From: Aeromonas tecta
Lineage (GTDB): Bacteria; Pseudomonadota; Gammaproteobacteria; Enterobacterales; Aeromonadaceae
DNA length: 64,000 nucleotides
Direction of reading: 5' to 3'
NCBI RefSeq assembly: GCF_000820185.1
Contig: NZ_CDCA01000010.1
Location: 83,116 to 147,115 of the forward strand
The position numbers were made by a program, and so were the translations under genes. The notes beneath the pieces are model-generated. The model saw nothing but the letters and a program-made list of their open reading frames with translations. It did no database searches and was not told where the DNA came from. Positions 25,934 through 34,604 of this stretch are shown here, piece after piece. Each line of letters starts with the position of its first letter. Positions within the stretch are counted from its first letter, which is position 1.

Positions 25934-26491
25934 ATGGCTCTCAAGGCAACCGTATTCAAGGCCCAACTCAGTCTGTCCGACATGGATCGCCATCTCTATC
26001 AGGATGTCTCCCTCACCCTGGCCCGTCACCCCTCCGAGACCGACGAGCGCATGATGATCCGGCTGGCCGCCTTCGCCTGGCACGCCGCCGAGCGGCTGGA
26101 ATTCACCAAGGGGCTGTCGGCGGACGATGAGCCCGAGCTCTGGCTGAAAAACTATTCCGATGAGATCGAGCTCTGGATTGAGCTGGGTCAGCCCGACGAG
26201 AAGCGCCTGAGAAAGGCATGCAATCGCTCCCGTCAGGTGGTGCTCTATCTGTACGGTGGCCGCGGCACCAGCGTCTGGTGGAAGCAAAACCAGGGCAAGC
26301 TTGGCCTGCATGACAACCTCAGCGTGATCGAGCTCTCCGACAGTCAAACCCTGCCGCTGACCGCCATGGTCGAGCGCACCATGCAGCTCACCTGCACCAT
26401 CTCCGATGGTCAGCTCTGGGTCAGCAACGGCAAGCTGGAAGTGACCCTTGACCCTGTGGTGTTGATGGGGCGTTCCGCCCGCGAACTCTGA
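25934..26491 (+). CDS. yaeQ: YaeQ family protein
   Basis: A soluble protein of 185 residues. The start MALKATVFKAQLSLSDMDR, the middle DDEPELWLKNY, the run IELGQPDEKRLRKACNRS, and the end GQLWVSNG are characteristic of YaeQ, whose fold resembles PD-(D/E)XK nucleases. Early reports linked it to transcription antitermination, but its true function is unsettled. It is followed 10 bases later by a damaged AEC transporter gene, suggesting a former two-gene unit. Confidence 0.9.
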   Translation: MALKATVFKAQLSLSDMDRHLYQDVSLTLARHPSETDERMMIRLAAFAWHAAERLEFTKGLSADDEPELWLKNYSDEIELWIELGQPDEKRLRKACNRSRQVVLYLYGGRGTSVWWKQNQGKLGLHDNLSVIELSDSQTLPLTAMVERTMQLTCTISDGQLWVSNGKLEVTLDPVVLMGRSAREL

Positions 26492-26501
26492 GCCGGGCAT
26501 C

Positions 26502-27373
26502 ATGTTCACGACCTTGCTTGATATCGTCATCCCGGTGTTTGCGGTGGTGGCCCTCGGCGCCCTCTACGGGCGGCTGCGTGCGGGGGCCGAGCTCGGTTAC
26601 ATCAATCGGGCCAACATCGAGCTGTTCTCGCCGGCGCTGGTGTTCTCGGCGCTGATCAAGTACCCGCTAGCGCTGGGGGAGCATCTGCCGCTCATCGCGG
26701 CGGGCACCTTGGTGATCCTGCTGCCAGGGTTGCTGCTCTCCCTGCTTCGGCTCAAGGGGATAGAGCGGGCTGCGCTGATCCTGCCCGCCATGTTTCGCAA
26801 CACCGGCAACCTCGGCATCCCCTTGATGGTGCTGGCGTTTGGCGAGCAGCAGCTCGGCGCCATCGTCATCCTCTTTGTGCTCTCCAACCTGCTCCACTTC
26901 TCGGTGGGCATGTTCATCCTCTCGGCCAATGCGTCGCGCTGGCTCTGGCTGCGCAGCCGGCGCTGGCGGGGCTGCTGGTGGCCAATTGGCAGATCCCGTT
27001 GCCGGCCTACGTGGTGACCAGCGCCTCGCTGCTCGGTCAGCTGTCGGTGCCGCTGATGCTGTTTGCCCTCGGCATCCGGCTGATGGAAGGGGAACTGGAG
27101 CATATGGGGCTAGCCATCAAGTGCAATCTGCTCTATCTGCTGGCCGGTGGGCTCTCCCTCGCGCTCGCCGTCTGGTTGCTGCCGCTGCGGCCGGAGTGGA
27201 TCCCGCTGCTGACCCTGTCGGTGGCGCTGCCGCCGGCGGTGCTGAACTACATGTTGTGCGAGCAGTACCAGTGCCAGCCGGAGAAGGTGGCCAGCATAGT
27301 GCTCGGTGGCAACGCGCTCTCGGTGCTGGTGATCCCGATAGCCGTCTGGCTGGCGCTGCATCTGGGCGGTTGA
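26502..27373 (+). pseudogene. AEC-family transporter, frameshifted
   Basis: The first frame encodes a normal auxin-efflux-carrier-type N-terminal half (LLDIVIPVFAVVALGALYG, ELFSPALVFSALIK, MFRNTGNLGIPLMVLAFG) up to about base 26955. It then turns into an Arg/Trp-rich tail ending at 27017. The matching C-terminal half (PALAGLLVANWQIPLPAYVV and on to ALHLGG) continues in the +2 frame to 27373. A single missing base near 26950-26958 (AGCCGG where AGCCCGG would keep frame) explains it. Intact it would be about 290 residues with ten membrane spans. It is either a real inactivation or a sequencing slip at a C run. Confidence 0.85.
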
Positions 27374-27401
27374 CGCCCTATTTTCAAGTCATCAGAAAAG
27401 G

Positions 27402-27431
27402 AAAAGGCCCACCGTATTGGTGGGCCTTTTT
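27402..27431. terminator. Bidirectional intrinsic terminator
   Basis: AAAAGGCCCACC pairs with GGTGGGCCTTTT around GTATT, with T tracts on both strands. It is shared by the AEC pseudogene and the convergent glycine-zipper gene. Confidence 0.87.
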
Positions 27432-27457
27432 CATGGCAGGGCGCTCCTAACGGAGGT

Positions 27458-27997
27458 TCAACCCTGCGCGTTGCTCACTACCAGCTTGCCATCCTTGACC
27501 GGGATGGTGGGGCCGGGTTGCTTCTCCATGCGGATCACCCCTTCCTGGCCGGCGAGACGGTAGGTCACGTCATAGCCCAGGGTGCGGGTGCTGCTGTCTT
27601 GTACTGTCTTGCAGCGTTGCTCTGTGGTGGTGTAGGTATCCCCGGCCTGCATGTTGCCTTGCACCTGGTTACCGGCATAGCCACCAGCCACGGCGCCGGC
27701 GGCGGTAGCCACCTTCTTGCCGCTGCCGCCACCAAACTGGTGACCGACCACGCCGCCCAGGGCCGCACCGACCACTGTGCCCAGGATCTTGTGCTCATCC
27801 TGCACCGGTTTGCGGTGGGTGACGTTGACGTTGCGGCACTCCTGGCGCGGGGTCTTGACGGTCTCGGTCACCGGCTTGCTGGCCAGCACCTCGGCAAACT
27901 GGGGCTCTGATGAAAACAGGGATCCGCTGGCGGCTGCTGACAGTGCCAGCGCAGAGGCGATACCGATCCCGACACCTGCCATCATGGATTTGTTCAT
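27458..27997 (-). CDS. Glycine-zipper 2TM domain envelope protein (YcfJ/SlyB-like)
   Basis: A 179-residue protein with an N-terminal hydrophobic export segment (GVGIGIASALALSAAASG) and, at about 72-112, a glycine-zipper hairpin (GTVVGAALGGVVGHQFGGG and TAAGAVAGGYAGNQV). Paired cysteines flank it (QECRNV, EQRCKTV). The family sits in the outer membrane or envelope and is often induced by envelope stress. There is no lipobox. The ATG is well placed, with GGAG upstream. The specific role is unknown. Confidence 0.8.
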   Translation of the reverse strand: MNKSMMAGVGIGIASALALSAAASGSLFSSEPQFAEVLASKPVTETVKTPRQECRNVNVTHRKPVQDEHKILGTVVGAALGGVVGHQFGGGSGKKVATAAGAVAGGYAGNQVQGNMQAGDTYTTTEQRCKTVQDSSTRTLGYDVTYRLAGQEGVIRMEKQPGPTIPVKDGKLVVSNAQG

Positions 27998-28112
27998 GTT
28001 GGATTCTCCTGAGATGCATCATCCGATGCTGTTCTAGCTTGCGGTCATCTTGGCACAACGCGGCGAATGAACAAGGCAAGGGCCGCCCTGGCACGACAAG
28101 CCCTGACATCAC

Positions 28113-28145
28113 CAAAAAGCCCTTCACCAAACGGGTGTCGGGCTT
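28113..28145 (-). terminator. Probable terminator of the YfcC-type transporter gene
   Basis: AAGCCC and CACC on one side pair with GGTG and GGGCTT on the other, with a 2-base internal bulge. A short T run follows on the minus strand. It lies about 97 bases after the stop. Confidence 0.5.
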
Positions 28146-28241
28146 TGGCGACAAGCGCTCAATATGGGTCCCGGTTTGCTCCCTGCCGCTGCCGTAGCGG
28201 GCTCGGTGGCGGATGACGGGACCTGGCTGGGCTGGCACTTA

Positions 28242-29768
28242 TCAGATCAGCATGACTTGCACCACCAGCATCAGTGCACCAAAGCCGAGCACGAAGCCCA
28301 CCATGGGCAGCACGAACCTGACCCACTGGTTGAACTGGATGCCGAGCATCTGCAGGGTGACCAGCACCAGCCCGGTGGGGGCCAGGAACAGCATGGCGTA
28401 TTGCCCCCAGTTGTAGGCCGAGACGACGATGTAGCGCGGGATCATCACGGTATCCGCCAGCGGCGCCATGATGGGCATGGAGAGCACAGCCAGCCCCGAG
28501 GAGGAGGGGACCACCAGCCCGAGCAGGGTGAACACCAGCATTTGGGCGACTGCGAACACGGCGCCGTGCATGCCGGAGACCAGGCTGGAGGCGTAAGCCA
28601 GTATGGTGTCCGAGATCATCCCCTGATCCAGCACCAGGTTGACCCCGCGTGCCAAGCCGATGATGAGCGACACCGCCACCAGTTCGGAGGCGCCCTGAGT
28701 GAAGGCCTCGACCGCCTCCTTCTCCTTCAGCCCCGAGATGAAGATGATGATAATGGCGATGGTGAGGAAGGAGGCCGCCATCTGCGGGAACCACCAGCCC
28801 GCCATGGAGACGCCCCATACCATCAGCGGGAAGGCGAGGATAAACAGGCTGAGGATGATCTTGCGGCGCAGGGTGAAGGGGACGCCCTCATCCAGCGAGC
28901 CCTCTTTCAGGAAACGGGCGCGAAAGCTGTCCCTGTCCTCATAGCTGTAGGAGAAGGCCGGGTTGGCCTTGATCTTCTTGCAGTACCAATAGAGGTAGGA
29001 GATGACCACCAGGGTCCCCACCAGGCAGCCGACGGCGCGAAAGACCAGCCCCTCGGTGAAGGGGATGCCCGCGGCGTTGGAGGCGATCACCACCGAGAAG
29101 GGGTTGATGGTGGAGAAGGTGGTGCCCATGGAAGCGGCGAGAAAGATGGCGCCGACGCAGACGATGGCGTCATAGCCCAGTGCCAGAAAAATCGGCACCA
29201 GTATGGGATAGAAGGCGACCGCTTCCTCTTCGATGCCGCAGGTGGTGCCGCCGAGCGCCATCACCAAGCAGACCAGCGCCACGAACAGGAACTCGTTGCC
29301 CCGGGTCTTGCGCGACAGGGCCACCAGGCCCGCGCTGAAGGCGCCGGTCTTGTTGATGACGCCAATGAGCCCGCCGAGCACCAGAATGAAGACGATGATG
29401 TCGGCCCCTTCGATGGTGCCCTTGACCATGCTTACCGCCACGTCAGTCAGCCCCTTGGGGGCCTGCGCCAGTCGTTCATAGGTGCCGGGAATGGCGATGG
29501 GTTGGCGAATGACGCCGCTGGTAAATTGCGCCACCCCGATATTGATATGACGTTTTTCAAGCTCGGCCTGGGTGGCGGGCACTCGGCTTATTTCCCCTTG
29601 CGGGCTATTGACCATCAGCATGTCGCTGGCTGGATTATAAGAGAGCTTGGCATAGGCCCCGGCGGGAATGATCCAGGTCAGAGCAATGGCCAGCAACATA
29701 ATAAGAAACAAAATGGTAAAGGCGGTGGGAAATTGTCTGCGTGATTGCATATTCGGCTCGGCGCACAT
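28242..29768 (-). CDS. YfcC-family C4-dicarboxylate/peptide-type transporter
   Basis: An inner-membrane transporter of 508 residues with about twelve hydrophobic segments. It has a large early loop (residues about 46-100), GGLIGVINKTGAF, GGTTCGIEEEAVAFYP, FLAASMGTTFSTINPF and VVPSSSGLAVLSMPIMAPL. These are typical of the YfcC/ArcD-like branch of the DcuC-related ion transporter group. Substrate is unknown; basic amino acids, peptides or short fatty acids have been suggested for relatives. The ATG at 29768 has AAGGAG six bases upstream. It is divergent from an acyl-CoA synthetase, with 640 bases between, so short-chain fatty acids are a speculative substrate. Confidence 0.82.
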   Translation of the reverse strand: MCAEPNMQSRRQFPTAFTILFLIMLLAIALTWIIPAGAYAKLSYNPASDMLMVNSPQGEISRVPATQAELEKRHINIGVAQFTSGVIRQPIAIPGTYERLAQAPKGLTDVAVSMVKGTIEGADIIVFILVLGGLIGVINKTGAFSAGLVALSRKTRGNEFLFVALVCLVMALGGTTCGIEEEAVAFYPILVPIFLALGYDAIVCVGAIFLAASMGTTFSTINPFSVVIASNAAGIPFTEGLVFRAVGCLVGTLVVISYLYWYCKKIKANPAFSYSYEDRDSFRARFLKEGSLDEGVPFTLRRKIILSLFILAFPLMVWGVSMAGWWFPQMAASFLTIAIIIIFISGLKEKEAVEAFTQGASELVAVSLIIGLARGVNLVLDQGMISDTILAYASSLVSGMHGAVFAVAQMLVFTLLGLVVPSSSGLAVLSMPIMAPLADTVMIPRYIVVSAYNWGQYAMLFLAPTGLVLVTLQMLGIQFNQWVRFVLPMVGFVLGFGALMLVVQVMLI

Positions 29769-30410
29769 AAAACACTCCTTGAAAGCAGGGTCGGGCTCGG
29801 CGGAATATCGGGTCGATAGGGTTCCTTCGTCATACAAGATAGTGCGTGTTCATGCTGGTTTTTACGCGCTTGGTGGCGAGAAATCTGGCCTGATATTGAT
29901 GGTGTGGCATATTGTTTCGCTGTGTAACCATAACGCTCTGCGACAGGGATGAACCGGGGCTGGCTCACAGAACCGGACTGTCGATACCTTGTGATTAACT
30001 GGTGCCGAGATAGATGATTGGCTGAGTTATGCCATGACTATTCAAGGGCGCGGGGATGACATTGTCGGCTACGCAATTCTTGATGAAGGATAACTGCACC
30101 GATATTGCATGGTATTTCCCTGGCATTCATTTTTTGGTGGGGTTTATTTCGCTTCGATGAAATTAAGAATGATGGTGAATGTTGGTCGCAGAATATATAG
30201 CGTGGCATGCCAGATATATTCCGCCATGCGATGAGTCGGCGGCCAGCTAAGACGTTTCGCTAATACCGGATGCCCCTTCCCCTTGTTAACCTGCCATTTC
30301 CATGAGGAGGCTGCGTCGGGCACGATGCCTGACCGCCTCCCGGCTGCAGTCTGGCCGCTGTCTGGCCAATGACCGCCACCCGCTTTGTGCCCACGTGAGG
30401 AAGGAACCCG
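29769..30410. other. 642-base divergent promoter region
   Basis: No gene is supported on either strand; the large minus-strand frame crossing it is the antisense of the synthetase. It is AT-richer than its neighbours and contains a compound palindrome at 30191-30221. An AACTGGTG half-site at about 29998 resembles half of a FadR site. The region must hold the promoters of both flanking genes. Confidence 0.6.
30191..30221. promoter_or_regulatory. Compound palindrome upstream of the acyl-CoA synthetase
   Basis: Outer arms GAATATAT and ATATATTC flank an inner perfect palindrome TGGCATGCCA (30203-30212). It may be an operator or a structured leader. The distance to the start codon is about 190 bases. 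Confidence 0.35.
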
Positions 30411-32033
30411 ATGACACAGCAGCACCTCTATGAGACAGGCCTCGACAAGACCACCGCTAACTTTGACGCCCTGACCCCCTTGAGCTTCCTGACACGGGCG
30501 GCCCGGGTCTATCCCGACTATCCGGCCGTGGTGCACGGTCTGCTTTGTCAGAGCTGGGCCCAGACCGAGCTGCGTTGTTGCCAGCTTGCCTCTGCCCTGC
30601 GCCAGCATGGCATCGGCGAGGGGGATACGGTGTCCATCGTCGCCCCCAATATCCCGGCGATGTTCGAGGCCCATTTCGGGGTGCCCATGATCGGCGCCGT
30701 GCTCAACACCATCAACACCCGGCTCGATGCCGAGTCCATGGCGTTCATCTTCCAGCATGCCCAGAGCAAGGTAGTGCTGGTGGACAGAGAGTTTGGCGCC
30801 GTGGTGCGAAAAGCGCTGGCCCTGCTCGAACAGCCGCCGCTGGTCATCGCCATCGACGATCCCCTCTATCGGGAAGGGGAGCTGATCAGCGCCCTCAGCT
30901 ATGAGGATTTCCTTGCCAGGGGCAATGGCGAGGAGCCAGGCTGGTTGCCGCGCGACGAGTGGCAGGCGATTTCGCTTAACTACACCTCGGGCACCACCGG
31001 CAACCCCAAGGGGGTGGTCTATCACCATCGCGGCGCTCACCTCAATGCCATCAACAACGTGCTCTCCTGGGAGATGCCCAAACACCCGGTCTACCTGTGG
31101 ACCCTGCCGATGTTCCACTGCAACGGCTGGTGTTTCCCCTGGACCCTGGCGGCCACCGCCGGGGTGAGCGTCTGCCTGCGCCATGTGCAGGCGGGGGCCA
31201 TCTATGAGGCGTTGCACACCCACAAGGTGAGCCATTTCTGCGCGGCGCCCATCGTGCTCAACATGCTCAACAACGCCGATCCGGCGCTGAAGTTGGGGCT
31301 TGATCACCCCATCAAGGTGATGACGGCCGGGGCCGCGCCACCGGCCACGGTGATCGCCGGTATGGAAGCGATGGGCATAGCGGTGACCCACACCTACGGC
31401 TTGACCGAGACCTATGGCCCCTGCGTGGTGTGCGAGCCGCAGCAGAGCTGGCAGGGGCAAGATAGCGCCGCCTTGTCGCGGCTCAAGGCGCGCCAAGGGG
31501 TGGCCTCACCGCTGCAGGGGGAGCTGCGCGTCGCCAATCCGGTCAGTGGCGAGCCGGTGCCCCAGGACGGCAAGACCCTGGGGGAGATCTTCCTGCGCGG
31601 CAACATAGTGATGAAGGGTTACCTCAAGAACCCGTCCGCCAGTGCGGAGGCAATGGCGGAGGGCTGGTTTCGAAGCGGCGATCTCGCGGTCTGGCACCCG
31701 GATGGCTATGTGGAGATCAAAGACAGATCCAAGGACATCATCATCTCGGGCGGGGAGAACATCTCCAGCCTGGAGGTCGAAGATGTGCTCTATCGTCATC
31801 CCGATGTGGACGAGGCGGCGGTGATCGCCATGCCGGACGAGAAGTGGGGCGAAGTGCCCTGCGCCTTCGTCAAACTCAAAGAGGGGCGCGAGCTGAGTCA
31901 GGCCGAGTTGATTGCGTTCTGCCGCGAGCAGATGGCCCACTTCAAGGCTCCCAAGCGCATCATCTTCACCCCGCTGCCCAAGACCTCCACCGGCAAGGTG
32001 CAAAAGTACGTGCTGCGCCAGCAACTGGAGTGA
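30411..32033 (+). CDS. Acyl-CoA synthetase (AMP-forming, AlkK-like)
   Basis: A 540-residue adenylate-forming enzyme that activates a fatty acid to acyl-CoA with ATP. The phosphate-binding loop YTSGTTGNPKG is near residue 191. TYGLTETYG, GWFRSGDLAVWHPDGYVEI, KDRSKDIIISGGENI and the C-terminal PKTSTGKVQKY with its catalytic Lys are all intact. Overall it resembles medium-chain AlkK-type ligases rather than FadD, which is present separately in this window. Chain-length preference is not readable from the sequence. It is a single gene with its own terminator. Confidence 0.88.
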   Translation: MTQQHLYETGLDKTTANFDALTPLSFLTRAARVYPDYPAVVHGLLCQSWAQTELRCCQLASALRQHGIGEGDTVSIVAPNIPAMFEAHFGVPMIGAVLNTINTRLDAESMAFIFQHAQSKVVLVDREFGAVVRKALALLEQPPLVIAIDDPLYREGELISALSYEDFLARGNGEEPGWLPRDEWQAISLNYTSGTTGNPKGVVYHHRGAHLNAINNVLSWEMPKHPVYLWTLPMFHCNGWCFPWTLAATAGVSVCLRHVQAGAIYEALHTHKVSHFCAAPIVLNMLNNADPALKLGLDHPIKVMTAGAAPPATVIAGMEAMGIAVTHTYGLTETYGPCVVCEPQQSWQGQDSAALSRLKARQGVASPLQGELRVANPVSGEPVPQDGKTLGEIFLRGNIVMKGYLKNPSASAEAMAEGWFRSGDLAVWHPDGYVEIKDRSKDIIISGGENISSLEVEDVLYRHPDVDEAAVIAMPDEKWGEVPCAFVKLKEGRELSQAELIAFCREQMAHFKAPKRIIFTPLPKTSTGKVQKYVLRQQLE

Positions 32034-32051
32034 GAGGGTTGTCTTGCCGTC

Positions 32052-32080
32052 AAAAAAACGGGCCTGGGGCCCGTTTTTTT
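32052..32080. terminator. Bidirectional intrinsic terminator
   Basis: AAAAAAACGGGCC pairs with GGCCCGTTTTTTT around a 3-base loop. It separates the acyl-CoA synthetase from the convergent small gene. Confidence 0.9.
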
Positions 32081-32224
32081 ATCACCACGGCAACGCCGAT
32101 GAGGGATGGGGCCGAGTGATGGCGCTCGGCCTGCCTGTGGCCAATTCGTCAGCAGAGCCTGGCTCGGAGAAAGGAGAGAATGGGTGGCTGAACGCGGGGC
32201 CCATCCGCGCTGATCTCGCAGAGG

Positions 32225-32521
32225 CTAGCGGGTATGACTGCCCTTGATGCGCTTGCTCAGCGCCTCCCACAGGCCGGTGATGAAGTAATACAGCCCTCCC
32301 TCCTCGGTGGCCTTGGTGTACTCCGTCAGCGGCTCAACCATGCCGCTCCTGAATTTCTCGATGGCCTCTTGATCGTCTGTCGCGTCGATATAATCCCCCA
32401 CCACCTCGAAACCTTGCTCGAGCAGTTGCGCCTTCTCAGGCAAGAACGAGGGGGAGGACATCAGCAAGAAAGTGACGCTGGCGGGATCTTGCTCTTGGCG
32501 GAAGAACTGGTATTTGCTCAT
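32225..32521 (-). CDS. Small hypothetical protein A (98 residues)
   Basis: A soluble, acidic protein beginning MSKYQFFRQEQDPASVTF, with FLPEKAQLLEQGFEVVGDYI and a C-terminal EGGLYYFITGLWEAL. I do not recognise a named family. It is clearly related to small protein C at 34597 (MSK-Q-F, FTLL, KAALLTQGFEVIGE). Its start region is duplicated at 95 percent identity near 34.4 kb. The ATG at 32521 follows AGAGG. No membrane segment, signal or catalytic motif is visible. It appears to be half of a duplicated two-gene module. Confidence 0.7.
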   Translation of the reverse strand: MSKYQFFRQEQDPASVTFLLMSSPSFLPEKAQLLEQGFEVVGDYIDATDDQEAIEKFRSGMVEPLTEYTKATEEGGLYYFITGLWEALSKRIKGSHTR

Positions 32522-32635
32522 AAGGCCTCTGACGGTGGGGGACACTATGGCGCCATTATTCAGGGGAATCTCCCCCCTGGGCAGCCCCTATCTGCGGCGT
32601 CAACAGAGCCCTTTGTTCAGACCAGCTTCAGTCAG
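32451..32635 (+). repeat. 185-bp direct repeat, copy 1
   Basis: Matches 34420-34604 over 185 bases with nine substitutions and no gap. It covers the first 23-24 codons of small protein A and its upstream region. Confidence 0.92.
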
Positions 32636-32671
32636 ACTCGCTTTAGTCAGAGCTGTTTCAGTCAGCGTCGA
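32627..32671 (+). repeat. Three 15-base tandem units
   Basis: TTCAGTCAGACTCGC, TTTAGTCAGAGCTGT and TTCAGTCAGCGTCGA are consecutive. The other copy of this locus (near 34596) has only one unit, so the unit was amplified here. On the minus strand each unit carries a TGA. Confidence 0.75.
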
Positions 32672-32690
32672 GGGGCGTCTTCTTATGGGC
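32658..32690 (-). pseudogene. 3' remnant of a small protein C copy
   Basis: The minus strand reads KKTPLDAD and a stop; intact small protein C ends KKTHPGAD. Upstream of this the sequence changes to the IS5-type remnant, so the rest of this gene copy has been lost. Confidence 0.6.
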
Positions 32691-32871
32691 TGCTCGATTT
32701 ACTGTTTGAACTGATGAATGTGCCGCTATGTGTCCCATCGCTACGTCAGCAAGTGCGCTGGCACGGTCAAAGTACCGCACAAGGGCAAGGAGACTGATCT
32801 GGTCATCGAGTCCACCGGGCTGAAGGTGTTGGATAAGGGGGGGGAAGGGGCGCAAACAGGGCTCGGAATAA
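32690..32871 (+). mobile_element. Decayed IS5-family transposase fragment
   Basis: Plus-strand frames read LLDLLFELMNVPLCVPS and then, after a one-base shift near 32737, VSKCAGTVKVPHKGKETDL, VIESTGLKVLDKGGEG and a stop. These resemble the middle of IS5/IS903-type transposases (LF-LMN-PL-VPD, SKR-KTV, LVIDSTGLKVFGEGEW). Only about 60 codons remain and both ends are missing; no terminal inverted repeats are seen. Confidence 0.65.
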
Positions 32872-33096
32872 AATAGACCAACGGTCGATCAGACTACCCA
32901 CAACCTTGTGGCTGCCAGAGGCCTATCTGGGTACAGTGCAGATGTGCGCGTCATCAACAAGCTCAATACCCTTGCTCAGCCTATTAGAACGAAAGAATAG
33001 CCAGGAAGACTTTACCGCTGAGTTAGGTAACAGCCGAAGCCACTCCCATCAGAGATGAAATATAACGTGACGTCATGCGAATTAGATAATGGTAAA

Positions 33097-33127
33097 CGGC
33101 ACGATAGTGAAAAATCATTATCGCGCC
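33097..33127 (-). terminator. Possible terminator of the outer-membrane protein gene
   Basis: GGCACGATA pairs (one G-T pair) with TATCGCGCC about 25 bases after the stop. The T tract is weak. Confidence 0.35.
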
Positions 33128-33151
33128 ATTAATTAACTAGTGGTCAACATC

Positions 33152-33838
33152 TTAGAAATGATAATTCATTCTGGCTGTTATGGTACTAAAATCTGTTTTC
33201 ATATTACGTTCGCTAGCAGATGGATAATTGGGGTCGTTCAGACTAACCGAGCTATTTCCCAAGTCGGTATAGAGATACTCAATCCCACCTGAGAGATTTT
33301 TATTGAATTTATACATGACGCCGACACCAATATTAGCACCTGCGCCAATGTCAGAGGTGTTGGTGTTAAAGTCTGAACTGCAGCCTGTTGTGACTGACAC
33401 TGAGGACTTTTCACATCCAAGTGAATGTTCCATTTTGGCCACAGTGACACCAGTGGTGACGTAGGGTAGGAAATTATCAATGGCGTAGCCGAGTTTAATA
33501 TTAAACGAACCTGATTGCTTGATTGCATCTTTGCCATGATATGGGCTGAACTGGTTGTTCTCTTGATCATGCCATGATTTGTTGATGTCATTAAAAGACA
33601 ACCCAGCCTCGACACCTAACACCACATTGTTGTCAAACTGCCAGTTGTGTCCTGCTTGGATACCGCCAGTCACGCCCTCCATGGATTGTTCGGCAGCATC
33701 CGGGTTGCTCTGATCCTTGGTATCGCCAGCCCCGTACCCAAGATTGCCACCTATGTAGAAACCTTCCCAGTTTTCCGATGATGCCAGTACATTACCGGAC
33801 AAGATCAGCAGCGATGTGGCAATAAACCGTTTTTTCAT
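33152..33838 (-). CDS. Outer-membrane beta-barrel protein (OmpA-like/Omp25 type)
   Basis: A 228-residue protein with a signal peptide (KKRFIATSLLILSGNVLAS), mature start SSENWEGFYIGGNLGYG, alternating beta-strand pattern (GITGGIQAGHNWQF-like, VVLGVEAGLSF, LPYVTTGVTVAKME, GGIEYLYTDLG) and a C-terminal Phe (ARMNYHF). This fits the eight-stranded outer-membrane barrel family (PF13505), often surface antigens. Two cysteines (GCEKSS, GCSSDF) may form a disulfide in a loop. Codon use is much richer in A and T than in neighbours, which points to acquisition. The ATG follows AAGGATATC. Confidence 0.8.
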   Translation of the reverse strand: MKKRFIATSLLILSGNVLASSENWEGFYIGGNLGYGAGDTKDQSNPDAAEQSMEGVTGGIQAGHNWQFDNNVVLGVEAGLSFNDINKSWHDQENNQFSPYHGKDAIKQSGSFNIKLGYAIDNFLPYVTTGVTVAKMEHSLGCEKSSVSVTTGCSSDFNTNTSDIGAGANIGVGVMYKFNKNLSGGIEYLYTDLGNSSVSLNDPNYPSASERNMKTDFSTITARMNYHF

Positions 33839-34385
33839 TTTTTAGATATCCTTTGATGTTAAATCAAATAATAAAAATAGAATGCAATATATAAGGCACT
33901 AAAATGGTGGTAAGGATTGGCATCCACACCGGAGGAGGTAAAATTAACAGCATTGTAGTTAATAACGTGAAGCGGTCACTCCATGTTATTGATGGCTTGC
34001 GCACATAAATTATTGCATATAGAGCATGCTATTCTGTTCTTGCTGTTATCTGTCCCATACCGTTCCTATGAGATATATTTTATTTGGAAAGGTAACCGAA
34101 CGTAATCAGCTGCATGTCACTATCTCACACTGATGCTTAACACGTCCTTAACAGGGCGTAATTAATAGAGTTGTTCATTAATAATGAGCGGTTCTTGTGA
34201 TCCCGTTCATAGCTAATATAAACCGCTTTAAATCCAGAAATATGCACACAAAATGCAGTGGCCAAGCAAGAAAGACCACTACTTCATCGGCGGATGGGGC
34301 GCTATTTCCGGAGATCTGGAGCGTATTTGGTGAAGGGGGGGGATAGTCATCGTCTGGGTTGGGGAGTGACGTATCGATCGCGGCT
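33839..34385. other. 547-base AT-rich gap
   Basis: No supportable gene. It contains the promoter side of the outer-membrane protein gene and a short dyad CATTAATAATG near 34176. Base composition is clearly lower in GC than the surrounding chromosome, consistent with foreign or decayed DNA. Confidence 0.6.
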
Positions 34386-34490
34386 TTAGGCAATAACACC
34401 CCTTTCCTGCAAAAAGGAAGGGGAGAACATCTGCAAGAAGGTGACGCTGGCGGGATCTTGCTCTTGGCGGAAGAACTGATATTTGCTCAT
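34386..34490 (-). pseudogene. Truncated copy of small protein A
   Basis: The minus strand begins MSKYQFFRQEQDPASVTF, as in protein A, continues LQMFSPSFLQERGVIA, and stops after 34 residues. Protein A itself continues LLMSSPSFLPEKAQLLEQG. So the N-terminus and upstream region are preserved and the rest is lost. Confidence 0.8.
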
Positions 34491-34604
34491 AAGGCCTCTG
34501 ACGGTGGGGGACGCAATGGCGCCATTATTCAGGGGAATATCCCCCCTGGGCAGCCCCCATCTGCGGCGTCAACAGGGCCCTTTGTTCAGACCAGCTTCAG
34601 TCAG
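34420..34604 (+). repeat. 185-bp direct repeat, copy 2
   Basis: Second copy of the repeat at 32451-32635, exactly 1969 bases away, nine substitutions. It runs from the truncated protein A copy into the 3' end of protein C. Confidence 0.92.

Noticed and set aside
30144..31496. Long minus-strand reading frame of 450 codons
   Set aside because: It is antisense to the acyl-CoA synthetase, whose motifs are unambiguous. The frame is His/Gly-rich without domain pattern, as GC-rich shadows are.
32234..32797. Plus-strand frame of 187 codons with FSQ repeats
   Set aside because: It runs antisense to small protein A and through the repeat units and IS relic. The conserved pattern shared with protein C is on the minus strand.
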